From NCBI GenBank assembly GCA_050084985.1, contig JBITNC010000001.1, positions 141,794,001 through 141,858,000 on the forward strand: 64,000 nt of DNA, given 5' to 3'. The notes under the pieces were generated by a model. That model worked only from the letters and a program-made list of their open reading frames with translations. It was not told where the DNA came from and did no database searches. Positions within the stretch are counted from its first letter, which is position 1. Every line of letters begins with the position of its first letter. The stretch comes from Nageia nagi (lineage: Eukaryota; Pinophyta). The position numbers and the translations under genes are program-made. Positions 37,352-48,693 of the stretch are shown here, in pieces.

Positions 37352-39010
37352 ACATCTCATCAAGTAGGATCGATATTGCATCAGGGTAAAACATGAAATA
37401 TATCATCAACATAAAATATCAAAATTTAAAACAAAAATAAACTAAAAACATGTTGTTTTTCATATATTTTAAAATTTTAATGAGGTGTTTTTCAAAAAAT
37501 TTAAGTGCAAACATGTTTAGGAGATTGTACAAAGGTCATTTTTCTTATTTTCTAAAAATCTCATCCTAGCAGTGCCACTAGGATCCCAGTACTGTCATCC
37601 CATTTCAGCCCCCAATTTCTAAAAATTTTTGATACCCATTAGTTTTATCCTAGTTTGTAAAATTAAAATGTATTCCATTTCCCTCCATGCATGTATAAAC
37701 TTAACCCTACATGTTTACATTGTATGTTTCAAAAATTTCCCAAATTTAGCACAAACTTGATAAAATTAAAAAAGTAAACCATAAAAAACCTTCTAAACAA
37801 TGCATAGACCAAGAGAATAAGAAACATTTTGGTACCTATTTCCCATTAGGAAAAAAATGAATAATTAGAGATTGGTGATCTTGTTGTGAAGTAATTCAAC
37901 AAGCCATATCAATAATGAATGCAACCAACAAGTCAATAAGACATCATAACCTCCCCATAAGTTGAGTAGGATAGCTAAGACCTTGAGGACCAGAGATCAA
38001 ATTGACAACTTGTGAATGTGTAAATAAAACCTTATTTTTCTTATTTATAAACTAATTGGAAACCCATTTTTCAATTTGATTGCTCATCCTTGACAATCAC
38101 CCAAAACTAAACCTCTTTTTCTCATCAAATTTCCTCACACTCATCTATGTTCTTTTGCTTAACACCCTATCATGCCTTTATCAATGTGTCATTGCTACAT
38201 TCTAGTGCTACTATTACGTTCCTGAGCTCATTTTTTATCAAATGTTATGCCTAAAATTTTTTCTTTACCTACATCCAATAAAAATGTTAATCATTATCCA
38301 TAATAACATATAAATTATCAAAAATCCCTCTTAGGGAAAATTGGTAAAAACTAAATGAAATGATCACCAAATTTTTCTTTACATGTTTTCTTCTTATAAA
38401 TTTCTACTCTTTTTCACTTCAATACAATGGCACAAAGCTAATAAAATTTTTCTTTTCTAAAATTATTTTCCTTATCCTAGCATCGATGCTATGTTCCTAG
38501 CACTATCACTAGATTAAAATGGTCATTTAAAGTGGATTTGTATTTCCATAGTTCATGTGTGTGCTTAAAGAAGAAAAATAATGTATAATTTTCATTTATG
38601 TCCAATGATTGATCAAAAATATATGTGCTTCAATAATTCTCTTTTCAACCTTCATATCACAAATAAATGTTCATTTTATGCTTATTAGCATTGCTATGAC
38701 ATTTCAAATAGTGACACGTAAAAAAAAATTTACTTATCAAATGCTTGGTTATATATCTTATTTAAAATTTCTTATCAATGAACATTGTGGTAAAATACAC
38801 ATAATTTCTTGTCATACATATTGCTTGTTTATATTTCTTTACTAAAAAGATGTTTTCTTAATAGTTACTCATCAAAATATTATTTTGTTCAAATGTATGC
38901 TTATCAAAAAGTTGATTATTATTATTTTTCTAAGTTGATGCTTATCATAAATAATGCTTATCATATGCTCAAAATATTTTCATATCATATTATTATTTAT
39001 CATTGGCCTC
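37352..39010. other. 3' non-coding part of outer element
   Basis: AT-rich sequence between the start of the antisense PMD frame and the tandem repeats. Any promoter for that frame should lie here, but I see no clear one. Short plus-strand open frames at 38,609-39,018 look like chance. Confidence 0.45.
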
Positions 39011-39300
39011 CTTTGTAAGGAAGGGGCATTCTTATCAGCAAATCCATGGCAACATGGTGTCTTGGGAAACTAAGTTGGTCACTCATATCATTGGCTACCT
39101 TTGTAAGGAAGGGAAACTCTTATTACTAAATCCATGGAAACATGGTGGCTTGAAAAACCAAGTTGATCATTCTTATCATTTGATGCCTTTGTAAGGAAGG
39201 GTCAATCTTATATTTGAGTACCTTTGTATGGAAGGATCATTCATATAAAAATCCATGGAAATATGGTGGCTTAAAAAACCAAGTTGATCAATCTAAATTA
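39011..39300 (+). repeat. 88-bp tandem repeats before the 3' LTR
   Basis: Units start with ctttgtaagg at 39,011, 39,099 and 39,187, a period of 88. The third unit is cut to 35 bases and a fourth starts at 39,222 (ctttgtatgg). Shared core elements are aatccatgg, catggtggctt and accaagttgatca. They lie about 360 bases before the purine tract, where plant Tat/Ogre-type elements often carry variable tandem repeats. Confidence 0.85.
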
Positions 39301-39646
39301 TTTACCATCCTCATCAAATTTTAGTGGGTACATCACAAAGGATAGGTTTCCTTTCTTATCACACTTTCCATATCATAGTGTTTAATGTTTATATTTGAGA
39401 TACCTTGGAAAAAAATGTTTCTTGTCTAAGCTCTTTTTAAGTACATTTTTCTTTTCCTTGGATTTCTCTTATGATGAGGGGTCCATCATGTCACAACTAA
39501 GTCAAATGGGTAGCATAATATAAGAAAAAATCAAAGCATCCAAAGCTACTACCATGACATTACTTTTCAAGGAGTACTTTCTTACTTGTTATACTTTGAA
39601 TATATGTTTTGATTATATTTTATCCAAAAAGCATCCAAACATATTC

Positions 39647-39659
39647 AAAGTGGGGCATC
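39647..39659 (+). promoter_or_regulatory. Purine tract of the outer element
   Basis: aaagtgggg followed by catc lies directly before the 3' LTR start. It is slightly decayed as a polypurine tract. Confidence 0.55.
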
Positions 39660-40386
39660 TATTAATACATAAAAATAAAATTTAATTTAATTAAAATACC
39701 CATTTAGGTATTTGAAATAATTTTTTTAATTTACTAAATAAATTCTCTTTTCCATATGCACTGTCATCTATCTTTATGTTTTATAGTAATAGGTCAGTTC
39801 AATGTAACAATAAGCCTAAAGAGGAGCCTTAGCACTTGACTTATTTCTTATAAAGGTAGAGGGTTGTGCATGATCAAAGATATGCCATGATATGACATAA
39901 TCTTGAATCCTTGATAGGTGGAAATATAATTGTATCAATCTTGATCGGTGTTTCTTAATGCCACCTATCATCTTTGTATTTTTTTATACTTTGAGCTTTG
40001 CATTCCTTTGACCTTTCATCCCTTCATGAGAAAGATTTTATGTATCAAAGGTAAGATGATGATATCAAGTGAAAGGGCAAGGCATTCTATAATGGTAACC
40101 AGGTGATGTCATTGGGTTTCTAGCTCTGTTGTTGGGTTAAGGTTGGACTGATGAGTCTGTATTTTAGGAAAGCTTTTCATTCATCCTCTTTTGATCAAAT
40201 TTCACCTCCATTCATTATCACAAGTAAACTATAGGTTTGTATCTTTCGTAAATCCAGTTTTGATAGGTCAAGGTCAATTAGGTCATTATCATTTTTCATA
40301 TTATCGATTTTCTATTATTTCATAGTTAATTGGCAAATTTAATTACTCTATAAACAACCCTAATAATTATTATTTCAATTATAACA
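39660..40386 (+). repeat. 3' LTR of outer gypsy element
   Basis: About 727 bases, from TATTAATACAT to ATAACA, homologous to 14,502-15,208. The TG start has decayed to TA. TATAAAGG is kept near 39,850. The target-site copy ATAAA follows at 40,387-40,391. Confidence 0.8.
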
Positions 40387-40391
40387 ATAAA

Positions 40392-42300
40392 TCTAAAAAA
40401 TGATAGATTTTACCTGAAGATACATAGTTAGGTTCACTATAGAGCTAATATCAATATCAAAGTTTTTGAACAAATTTTCTTGATCCTTAAAAGAAATAAT
40501 TGGTATTCAACCTTGTATTTGTATGATCAATACTTTTTTGTTTGAAAAGACAATAAAATGGGTAATATCATTTGGTTGGATTGTAAACCCAAATTGATGC
40601 TTCTCATTTATTTGAAAATGAAAACAATATTAGGCTTCATTGTAGGATTCTAAGATTGTATCAATAATCCCCTTTTTCATTTTAACAATAAGCATGTAGA
40701 TGTTTTCAAAAAGGTCAACATTATACGCCTAGGTATTTCGATAGGAATTTTTTGATCAAGAGAGGTTATTTTGTAGATTGAGGTAATATAATAATATCAT
40801 CTAAAATATTCTACCCCTAGTGGTGGTATATATCACCATCTTGTAATTCCATAAACGAGTAATTAGAAAATATTTGATAGAGTAGATTTTAGAGAACATA
40901 ATGATGAAAATACATGAAATAAGTTGTTTATAATAGTCTAGCTCATATTTATGGATACATGTTATACTTTAAGAGATTATATGTGCATGTTAGACATGTA
41001 TCATATATTGAGATAGTCCTCATGAATATTGGACATGTATCAATCATATATGATTTATACCTATATTTGACATGTTTTACATGTGACAATTGGTGAATGT
41101 AGGTATGATATTTATTATGCCAAAACATGTTAATCATATATTGTTTATGCCTACATTTGATATGTTTCACACATGAGAAATGGAAAAGGTAGGTGAAAAA
41201 TTTATTATGCACACATGTGGCATTCCATGTTGGCTTAACATTGGATGGGCCATATCATTCAAAAAGGTGTAAGCCGTGTTAAATGGTAAGGCTTAAGCCA
41301 CAATGCAAGTTAATACTCTTTAACATTTTCAATCCTTGGCATTAAAGAATCGATATGGATTGAGCCATGTGATTTGATAAAGCTCTACATTTTTCATTAA
41401 TAATCTTATTATTCAATAAGGGTCAAGCTCTATTAGCTGGTATGACTTGAACCATGTTGAATGTTAAGGCCAAAAAAAGGTATAATATTTTCAAGTCTTA
41501 ACATTTGACATCACTTGAGCCATGTTGTTCAACAAGGATCTGGACTTATTGTTCATCTTGTTGTTAGACATGGTTATATCCTTTCTTTGGTCAAGACTTA
41601 ATCCATGTTGATTGATAAGGCTTCAACAATATTGATTGAAGATGCTCCCATTCTATTGATCGATAAGGTTCCATCTATATTGAATGTTAAAGCTTAGAAA
41701 TGATAAAATTAGGAATCATTTTCCTTGATCAATTTCACATATATAAAATGTTTGATTCTCACTTGTGAAATGTTTGATTCTCACATGTTAAGTTTCTTAT
41801 CTATATTTAAATGATTTTTCATTTTCCATTTTTCATGAAACCTACTTGATCGAATGATTACTTGTATGTGGTATCATATCTATAAATAGTTTCACTTATT
41901 TATTTTATTTTGATTTGTCATAAATAAATTCACTTCATTAACCTACAAGAAACATCATCTTCCATGGTATTATTTATTTTATTTTAATTGTATGTAAATT
42001 TAACTTCAATGAAACATACATCACTACTTTTAATTTTCTTCTACCAATAGATTAATTTTGATGCTTGCATATAAAAATTAAATCATTGAAAATCATATTT
42101 CAAAACATGGAACTATTCAAATAGATTCTAAAATATTAAAAAGTATATAAAAAGCAACTTTGGCCATTAAAAAGACATTTAGAGAAGTAATGTTGTATTA
42201 TTTATTTCTAGTAAGTTTGCATACAATCATACTTTTGTATTTTCAATAAATATCAAAATTTAATAGAAATATTTAATTTTTACATAGTTATGCTGTATCT
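40392..42300. other. Intergenic, with a two-unit degenerate tandem repeat
   Basis: No gene recognised. About 41,033-41,124 and 41,125-41,213 are two related units of about 90 bases (acatgt-atcaatcat ... tttattatgc). Further right, 41,270-41,700 has loose repeats of an aaggctt...ccatgttga pattern. The 87-residue minus-strand open frame at 40,949-41,212 simply follows this repeat. Confidence 0.5.
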
Positions 42301-42730
42301 CCACGATTTTACAAGTTTATATTGAGGGAGTGTAGGCAAAAGAAATATCATCTTAGTTTTGTAATAAAAGTAATGAAATTCTGAATTCAACTGCAAATTA
42401 TACCAATTCCCACAAAAGATGTTTGAATCACGTTGAAAGCTGAAAACAGGAAGGGAAGATACGCCAATTCCCACAAAAGATGATTGCATTTTTAAGACAT
42501 GGATATGCTCATGTCTTGTAAAGAAACACTGCAAAGATGATGCAACAACATAAACTTACTGTTTTAGCATTTACAGCCAAAGCATCAAGAAAAGAAACAG
42601 CTCCTGAATCTAACACCACCTTCAAGATCAACACCCGCAGAATATGAAAAGCCTACTAATCACTATCATTCTTTGAAGAAAAACCTTCACAATTATCTGT
42701 GGTTATCATGATAGTATCATCTTGCTTGAG
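42300..42730 (-). other. 3' flank or 3' UTR of NAA10-like gene 1
   Basis: Clearly homologous to 47,700-48,011 downstream of gene 2 (shared gaattcaactgca, gatgattgcattt, ccaaagcatcaagaaaag). A 20-base cassette (ccaattcccacaaaagatg) occurs twice near 42,400 and 42,462. The conservation shows that the tandem copies include non-coding flank. Confidence 0.6.
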
Positions 42731-43213
42731 CTACAATTCCTTGAGCAGCAAATGTGCGTCCTCGCCGTCACCAAAATAGCTGGGCGTTCGCACAAAAAAT
42801 CTGTAGTCCATCTTATCGAAGAGAATGACGGCTGCCCTGTTGATGGCACTGACGCGAACAGCAGCATGCCCCACTCCAAATACGTAAAATATGCCGTTGT
42901 GAGCTGCATCCACGAGCTTTGTTGCGATGCCCATCTTTCTGCGCATAAATGCCAGAGAATTAATCTTCCCAAAACTATAATCTGTAAAGTTCAGGTCCAT
43001 ATTCTCCTTCCTCTTCCTTTCTGGGTTCTTTATTAGCCCAAGCAAATAACCCACAATTTTGTTGCCGTGATCCTCGGCCACGTATGCAAGCTGAGGCCAT
43101 GAAAGGTGGTGTTGCGCAAAAAGTGTTTGGCTGTAAGTCTCGCCCAGGCATATCCAAGAGCATGTCTCGATTCCAGGTAAATCCGCTGAGGTTGCCTGTC
43201 GAATGCAAACCAT
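42731..43213 (-). CDS. NAA10-like N-alpha-acetyltransferase, copy 1
   Basis: An intact single-exon GNAT gene of 160 residues. I take the start at the MVCIRQAT methionine (43,213), because plant NAA10 proteins begin this way; an upstream ATG would add three residues. NAA10 is the catalytic subunit of the cytosolic NatA complex, which acetylates protein N termini. Visible here are CLGETY (the E of the CLPENY motif is kept), LSWPQLAYVAEDH, KIVGYLLG, an acetyl-CoA loop RKMGIATKL, NRAAVILF and YFGDGEDAH. Differences from canonical NAA10: a basic insert of about ten residues before GKINSLA, a two-residue deletion before RKMG compared with copy 2, and loss of the conserved HVRKSN (here RVSAIN). Length is below the usual 190 or more; the C-terminal tail is missing. 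It may be a specialised or decaying paralogue. Confidence 0.8.
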   Translation of the reverse strand: MVCIRQATSADLPGIETCSWICLGETYSQTLFAQHHLSWPQLAYVAEDHGNKIVGYLLGLIKNPERKRKENMDLNFTDYSFGKINSLAFMRRKMGIATKLVDAAHNGIFYVFGVGHAAVRVSAINRAAVILFDKMDYRFFVRTPSYFGDGEDAHLLLKEL

Positions 43214-43400
43214 AGTTTGCAATTCTTGTTTTCAATGTTTTAACACAGATTCTTTGTTTTCAGCCCACTGTCGGACACCTTTCCCTCTTCTATCTTTCTC
43301 GACTATTCAAGAGCTCTTTCTACAATAAGATTATGGGTTGAAGTATGACATGCAATATGATTCAATAACGAACGCATTGAATCTAGATGGTCTTTGAATT
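43214..43400 (-). promoter_or_regulatory. Upstream region of NAA10-like gene 1
   Basis: Homologous to 48,525-48,700 upstream of gene 2 (shared caattcttg/cgattcttg, tttcaacacagattc, ctttccctc, agagctctttc). No clear TATA box chosen. The conserved block supports duplication of gene plus promoter. Confidence 0.45.
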
Positions 43401-44892
43401 TACCGTCGTATGATATTCAGTACCTTTTCAGTTGCTCTTCCATACTATATCATGTTTTGTAGAATTCACATATTTTTTATTTATTTTTAAATTGATGAAA
43501 AGCTTAAATTTATATTATTAAAAAAAAAACATTTATATTTATCATAAAAATAGCTGAATAGATAATCATGATTCAAAATTTACATTTAGGTATAATTTTT
43601 TTTATATATCCTATAAGTTAATATGTTTAAAAGATGTTAAATGTTGATTTCACATTTTTTACTTATAAATTAAAATAAAATATTTATAATTTATTTATGT
43701 ATCAAGGACAACAATAGAATTAAGTGTAGTTTATAGATCATGGTCTAAAGGTCTACTGTTTTAAAAGATATATCATGAGTGTTTAAGAGAGGATTTCATT
43801 CTAAGTTGGTACTTTCAATATGAGGGTTCAATACCTAGTTATCTTCTCCATCCCTCTTTAGTAAAATATTGAGGCTAATATAGAAGAACTTGTAACTATT
43901 GTGTTAACCCTACTCTCCCTTGTTAAGATGGACAATGAAATGAGCCAATAATTAGTTATAAACCCCATGTCTATTTAAAGGATTTTGTGCAGACCTTGTG
44001 AGCTTTAGCTTTGATAAAAACTTTTCCCTTAGGATTAGCTTTACCCTCGAGATAAACTCTCATATGGAGGGAAAATTAGTGTGTTACAAGATAACATACA
44101 CAAGGCATTGACCTAATAATCCATGATGGTTCACAAGTGTGCCACCTCCAATGTGACCTTGGTCACCTAGACTTAGAGCTGCTAAAACACATTAGACTTG
44201 ATTTAAGCATTAGTATTCACTCAAAATATGGATATCAAAATTAACTCTAAGAAAGATGACTACTTTTTTGTACTTCCAAATATCAAGTAAGTTTTCCACT
44301 CAGAAAGCATTGCATAATTGGGTGAATTGGGCTAGCATATTGAGCTAATTACTAAAAAGAATCAATACTAGGAAAAATATTCAAGTTCGAAAGGCCTGAA
44401 AATTCATAGATCTAAGTCCATATAGATTGATATACAAGGAAAAACTAAAGAAAATATTTAATATTTTTTTGTATTCCACATGATGGGCACATGGTTTGGG
44501 GATATCCAAATGAGCTAACACATCTAAAATGGGGATACCTTTATGTAGAATGCACTAAGTTGAAGTAGATTGTTTAAAATATGCATTGCTAAATTTTATT
44601 ATTAGATTGTAATCTCCACTCATCATTGATATTTTGTACCATCAAAAGATATGTTAAGAGATATTCATAACCCTTACTAGGGTTATATCTAAGTAATAAT
44701 ATGTCTTAAAATCATCTCTAATTTTTTACTAGGTTTGGGAAATCATAATCCTAATTTTATCATGCATATGTAAAGGAATAGATTCTATGATTATTTATGG
44801 GGAATAAATATCCTAGTTACTTAATCTAATTTTGGTTTTGTCTTTAGGGCCAAAAAGAAAATGTAGACTTGATCTTCAAAGAAAAATATAAA
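43401..44892. other. No recognisable gene
   Basis: AT-rich intergenic sequence with stops in all frames inspected. Nothing identifiable. Confidence 0.5.
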
Positions 44893-46457
44893 ACCACTTG
44901 AATACCATGATAAAAGAACTTTGAAAATAAATATATGAGACTTTGTCTAGGGGATAAACCTTGTGAGTGGTCATAGAATACCACCATAATAACTAGTCAT
45001 TAACTAATAAACTATTATGGAATCCACTTCAATTCTAAATTAATAATGGTTTGATGTCCTTGTAAGCTTTCTAGATACTATTTTCCATGAAGGTAGTCTA
45101 AATTTGAATTGCTTTCATAAAATTCATAGTGGTCTATAGTCCAACCCCCTCCGACCATGATGCCCATATAGCATGCATAAAGAAACATAATTGTGAAGTT
45201 AAATATCTCATTCTTCATTATCATTCAAGGATCAAATGACCTATTTAGCAAAATGATAAATCCCTTTTTAATGAATATATAATAGAGAAAACATCCAATA
45301 TCATGTGAGAGAAAATAAATTTCCTATATAACATGTTGATAGTCTTTCCCATATTCAAAGTTACCTATAAAATATCTTAAAGAAGTTTTTCACTAATCGT
45401 TCAATATGAGGTTTTGGAGGAACACTAATAAGAAAAATAATAAACATAAATTATTATGAATAACTTAGAGAATCCATGCAATTTTTAATTTAGGGACAAT
45501 GACTTATATACCCATTTCTATAACTTCTTCTCAGCTATAACAACTCAAAATTAGCAAAACTTAGGAGGAAAATTGAAATGTAAAGGTGAATTTAGGAAAA
45601 TTGAACACCTTTCTAAGTCCAATAAATTTTCAATGAAATTTATTAATCCATGAAAATTTATGGAGGAATTATTGATGATAAAAGTGGAGCTTCCACCCTT
45701 AAATTTATGGTCTAATGTTAGACAAAATGTATTTAGGTATTAAAATACTTATGTGGCGCTAGTTTTTTTGCTAGTAATTTGAGAAAGAAATTATCAATAA
45801 AATGATCATTAATAAATTATTGTGTAGTATGGGGAAGTGGTATGCCATCAACTCAACCAATAGAAATTGCATATGTAAATTTTGACATATATGACAATGT
45901 TAATAAAAATGAGCTTCTTGGATATACTGACTTAGACTATAGAATTTATTTGGATGATAGAAAATTAACTTCTAAGAATTATGTTTCACTTGGTTGCGGA
46001 GAGATAACATTGAGTTCAAAAAAGTAAATTATTATTATTTATATTCGATGATTATAAAATATGTTTAATTTGCTCCAATATGCTCATAAGCACTTTCATC
46101 GAGAAAGATAATTGAAGAGATTGGTGAAGTTCAAATTAGTCCAACTATAATATTTTGTAATAACATAAGTGCCATCAAGATTGCTAAAATTCTACTCCAT
46201 AATAATAGATTTCAATAAATTAATTTAAAATTTTATTTAATAAAAGATATTTTAGAGAATAATATTGTAAAATTATAGCATTGAAAAAGTAAGCAACAAC
46301 TTGCAAACTTGTTCATCAAAGGCATCAATAAAAAGTAATTTTTGAGATTGAGATATACACTTATTTCACCTCTTGAAATAAAGGGGAAATATATTGGAGA
46401 TTGATGTTGGCCAAGATAGAAAAATAAAAATTTATCTCATGGATTTGAAGAAGATAA
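44893..46457 (+). repeat. 1.55-kb copia-derived repeat, copy 2
   Basis: Second copy of 24,018-25,570. Its RNase H part is better kept: the open stretch 45,842-46,027 reads LLGYTDLDY, YLDDRKLTSKNY and LSSKK, the end of a copia RNase H. The following IIFCNNIS and AIKIAKIL near 46,145-46,190 are in a decayed frame. Sequence after 46,457 may be the natural continuation of this element, as it has a TATA-like stretch near 46,548. Confidence 0.8.
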
Positions 46458-47362
46458 AAAAATTCTACAAGCATTAAAGAGTCACCATGATTATTCAAAT
46501 TCTTAAATTATGAAATAAAGTGTTGTAATATCAAGTTCTCTCTTATAAATATAAACTTATTTTTGCATATCGTTAAAAGTTTATGAAGAAACTTTCTTAA
46601 AACTTGAAGGATTGTTTGGAATATAAGAGTAATTTTTTATCATCAATATTTGTACAAATTGTCTTTATATCCCTATATTTTTTCTATACACTCAACTTCT
46701 AGAAGATATAACTTTTATTTTACTACTTAACTATTTTTACTCTATACACTATTAGAAATAATTTTTTGAAGAGATGCAATCATAAATTTTATCAAATTAT
46801 GTGCACTTTATAATCGTATAATCAATATTGTTATCTAATGCTTGTGTTAAAACATTTTTACAACTATTATAATTATGAAACTCATGTCATTTTTAATTAT
46901 TTATTTCAATTGACCATATAATACATAAATGTGTTACTTTCGAATAAGAGTGATATAAATTTTTTCCATAATTTTAATAATAGATTGATAAGTAACTTAT
47001 TAATATTAATCACCAAATAAATCCTTTCCCATATGTCTCTATTGTTGGTTGAGTTGGTCATGTGTTGATCTTGCTGCAACCTGTGTCCCATGTTCCATTC
47101 CCAATAAGAGACATACATGCTATGTAATAGCCTACTGCAAGATGTCCATCCCTATTAGACGTTAATATAGTTTAATTAAATAAATATTATCAATCTCCAA
47201 TTAATTTGAAAATATCAACAATTTAAGACTCCACTAGAGTCAACAACCTATTTCATTGTTATTTCATCTTAAAAATAAAAATAAAGAATGACTACAAATA
47301 TTATATAATACTAAACCCAGTGGAGGTAGTGGGGGTGATGCATAAGTGAGACCTTAGGACAT

Positions 47363-47365
<3 letters not shown>
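46458..47365. other. No recognisable gene
   Basis: AT-rich; perhaps the decayed LTR of the copia element that ends at 46,457. The minus-strand open frame 46,906-47,118 has no family features. Confidence 0.4.

Positions 47366-47421
<56 letters not shown>
47366..47421. repeat. (TA)n microsatellite
   Basis: About 27 uninterrupted TA units. This is likely length-variable and prone to assembly error. Confidence 0.95.
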
Positions 47422-47423
<2 letters not shown>

Positions 47424-48011
47424 CTATTTATAACATAATAATTATAATATCTAGCGTACAAGAAACACTCTACACATGAACGAATATATCTATTATCGAG
47501 ATTAAATATTAGTTAAAACTCAGTCGAATAAACTGATAATTGAATTTCCTTTTACATTCAAAAGATATATGAATTGAAGAGTAAAATGCTTCAAAATTGG
47601 CATTGTTAAACATAGAGTTGTTCAGCTGTTTCTGAACGGAGACGCAAACAAGATAATAATATCTTACAAACACGAAATGGGCAAAAATAAAAACTCCTCC
47701 TATTTTTAGGATAAAAGTATTAAAATGCTGAATTCAACTGCACATTATCCAAATCCTTTTTCCTTCTGTCATACCAATTGAATCACCTTCAAAACTGAAA
47801 ATCGGAAGGAAAGATAAACCGCTTCCCACGAAAGATGATTGCATTTGTAAGACACAGATATGCTCAAGTCTTGTAAAGAAACATTCCAGAGGTGATACAA
47901 CAACATAAACCTATTATTTAGTATTTACAACCAAAGCATCAAGAAAAGAAACGGCTCCTGAGTTCTAACAACACCTCCAAATATCAAGACCCCGAAAATA
48001 TGAAATTCCTG
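47422..48011 (-). other. 3' flank of NAA10-like gene 2
   Basis: From about 47,700 it is homologous to 42,300-42,730. The part before that is unremarkable AT-rich sequence. Confidence 0.5.
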
Positions 48012-48524
48012 CTACTCTGTTATCATCTTCCTTGAATACAACATCTTGAGCATGACAACTGCGTCCTCGCCATTACCAAAGAAGCCGGGCCTTCTCAGAA
48101 AAACTACGTACTCCATCTTATGAAAAAGAATCAGGGCTGCCCTGTTGATGGTACTGATGCTGACACCAGCAGACCCAACTCCAAAGACGTAAAACATGGC
48201 GTTGTGAGCTGCCTTCACGAGCTTTGTTGCGATGCCAATTTTTCTGTAAGGGCGCATAACCGCCAGAGAAGTGATCTTCCCAAAACAATTATCTGGAATT
48301 GTCCACTCCATAAACTCGTTCCTGTTCTTCACTGGGTCCATTATTTTGCCTACCAAGTAACCCACAATTTTGTTGTTATGATCCTCAGCCAGAAATGCAA
48401 GCTGAGGCCACAAAACAATGTGTTGAGCATAAAATGTTGGGCTGTAATTATGGCTGAGGCACATACAAGAGCATGTCTCGATTCCAGGCAAATCGGATGG
48501 CGTTGCTTGTCGAATGCAAACCAT
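48012..48524 (-). CDS. NAA10-like N-alpha-acetyltransferase, copy 2
   Basis: An intact single-exon GNAT gene of 170 residues starting at MVCIRQAT, about 60 per cent identical to copy 1 by eye. Visible are LWPQLAFLAEDH, KIVGYLVGKI, FGKITSLAVMR, the acetyl-CoA loop YRKIGIATKL, NRAALILFHKM and FFGNGEDAV. Compared with canonical NAA10, CLPENY is CLSHNY (Glu lost), HVRKSN is SISTIN, and KYYADGEDAY is GFFGNGEDAV, so residues thought to shape the active site and peptide pocket differ. The acetyl-CoA loop is kept. A short C-terminal extension (YSRKMITE) is present. It lies about 5.3 kb from copy 1, same strand, with homologous flanks. Acetyltransferase activity is possible but substrate range is likely changed. 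Confidence 0.8.
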   Translation of the reverse strand: MVCIRQATPSDLPGIETCSCMCLSHNYSPTFYAQHIVLWPQLAFLAEDHNNKIVGYLVGKIMDPVKNRNEFMEWTIPDNCFGKITSLAVMRPYRKIGIATKLVKAAHNAMFYVFGVGSAGVSISTINRAALILFHKMEYVVFLRRPGFFGNGEDAVVMLKMLYSRKMITE

Positions 48525-48693
48525 AGTTCACGATTCTTGCTGAACGTTTCAACACAGATTCCTGTTATGTGCCCAATGTCGGGCAACTTTCCCTCCTCTT
48601 ACTTTTTTGAATGTTCAGAGCTCTTTTCGATTCTTGGTAGAAGTAAATCCAAGTTATGTCACATACAATTTGGTTCAATAACATTATATTGAA

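Larger units (their letters stand above)
14497..40391 (+). mobile_element. Composite non-autonomous Ty3/gypsy LTR retrotransposon with nested insertions
   Basis: Two related LTRs, 14,502-15,208 and 39,660-40,386, lie in the same orientation with TGTTA/TATTA starts and ATAACA ends. The 5 bases just outside are identical: ATAAA at 14,497-14,501 and at 40,387-40,391. A possible primer site follows the left LTR and a purine tract precedes the right one. Parts I assign to this element are gag (about 15,240-16,456 continuing at 21,726-22,785), an antisense PMD frame (about 35,700-37,351), 3' tandem repeats (39,011-39,300) and the LTRs. Removing the copia, the duplicated block and other insertions leaves about 8.2 kb. 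No RT or integrase is left that clearly belongs to it. All frames are broken. Confidence 0.75.

Noticed and set aside
39011-39300. CRISPR-like array
   Set aside because: The 88-base units are repeated throughout with no unique spacers, in a plant retroelement; it is a plain tandem repeat.
14502-40386. Two unrelated solo LTRs instead of one element
   Set aside because: Matching ATAAA outside both ends, the purine tract before the right LTR and gag after the left one favour one element, although AT-rich 5-base matches can occur by chance.
42722-43036. Plus-strand open frame of 104 residues
   Set aside because: It is the shadow of NAA10-like gene 1 on the other strand, with no family features of its own.
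48120-48692. Plus-strand open frame of 190 residues
   Set aside because: The longest open frame of the region, but it overlaps NAA10-like gene 2 in antisense; the minus strand has clear GNAT motifs and this one has none.
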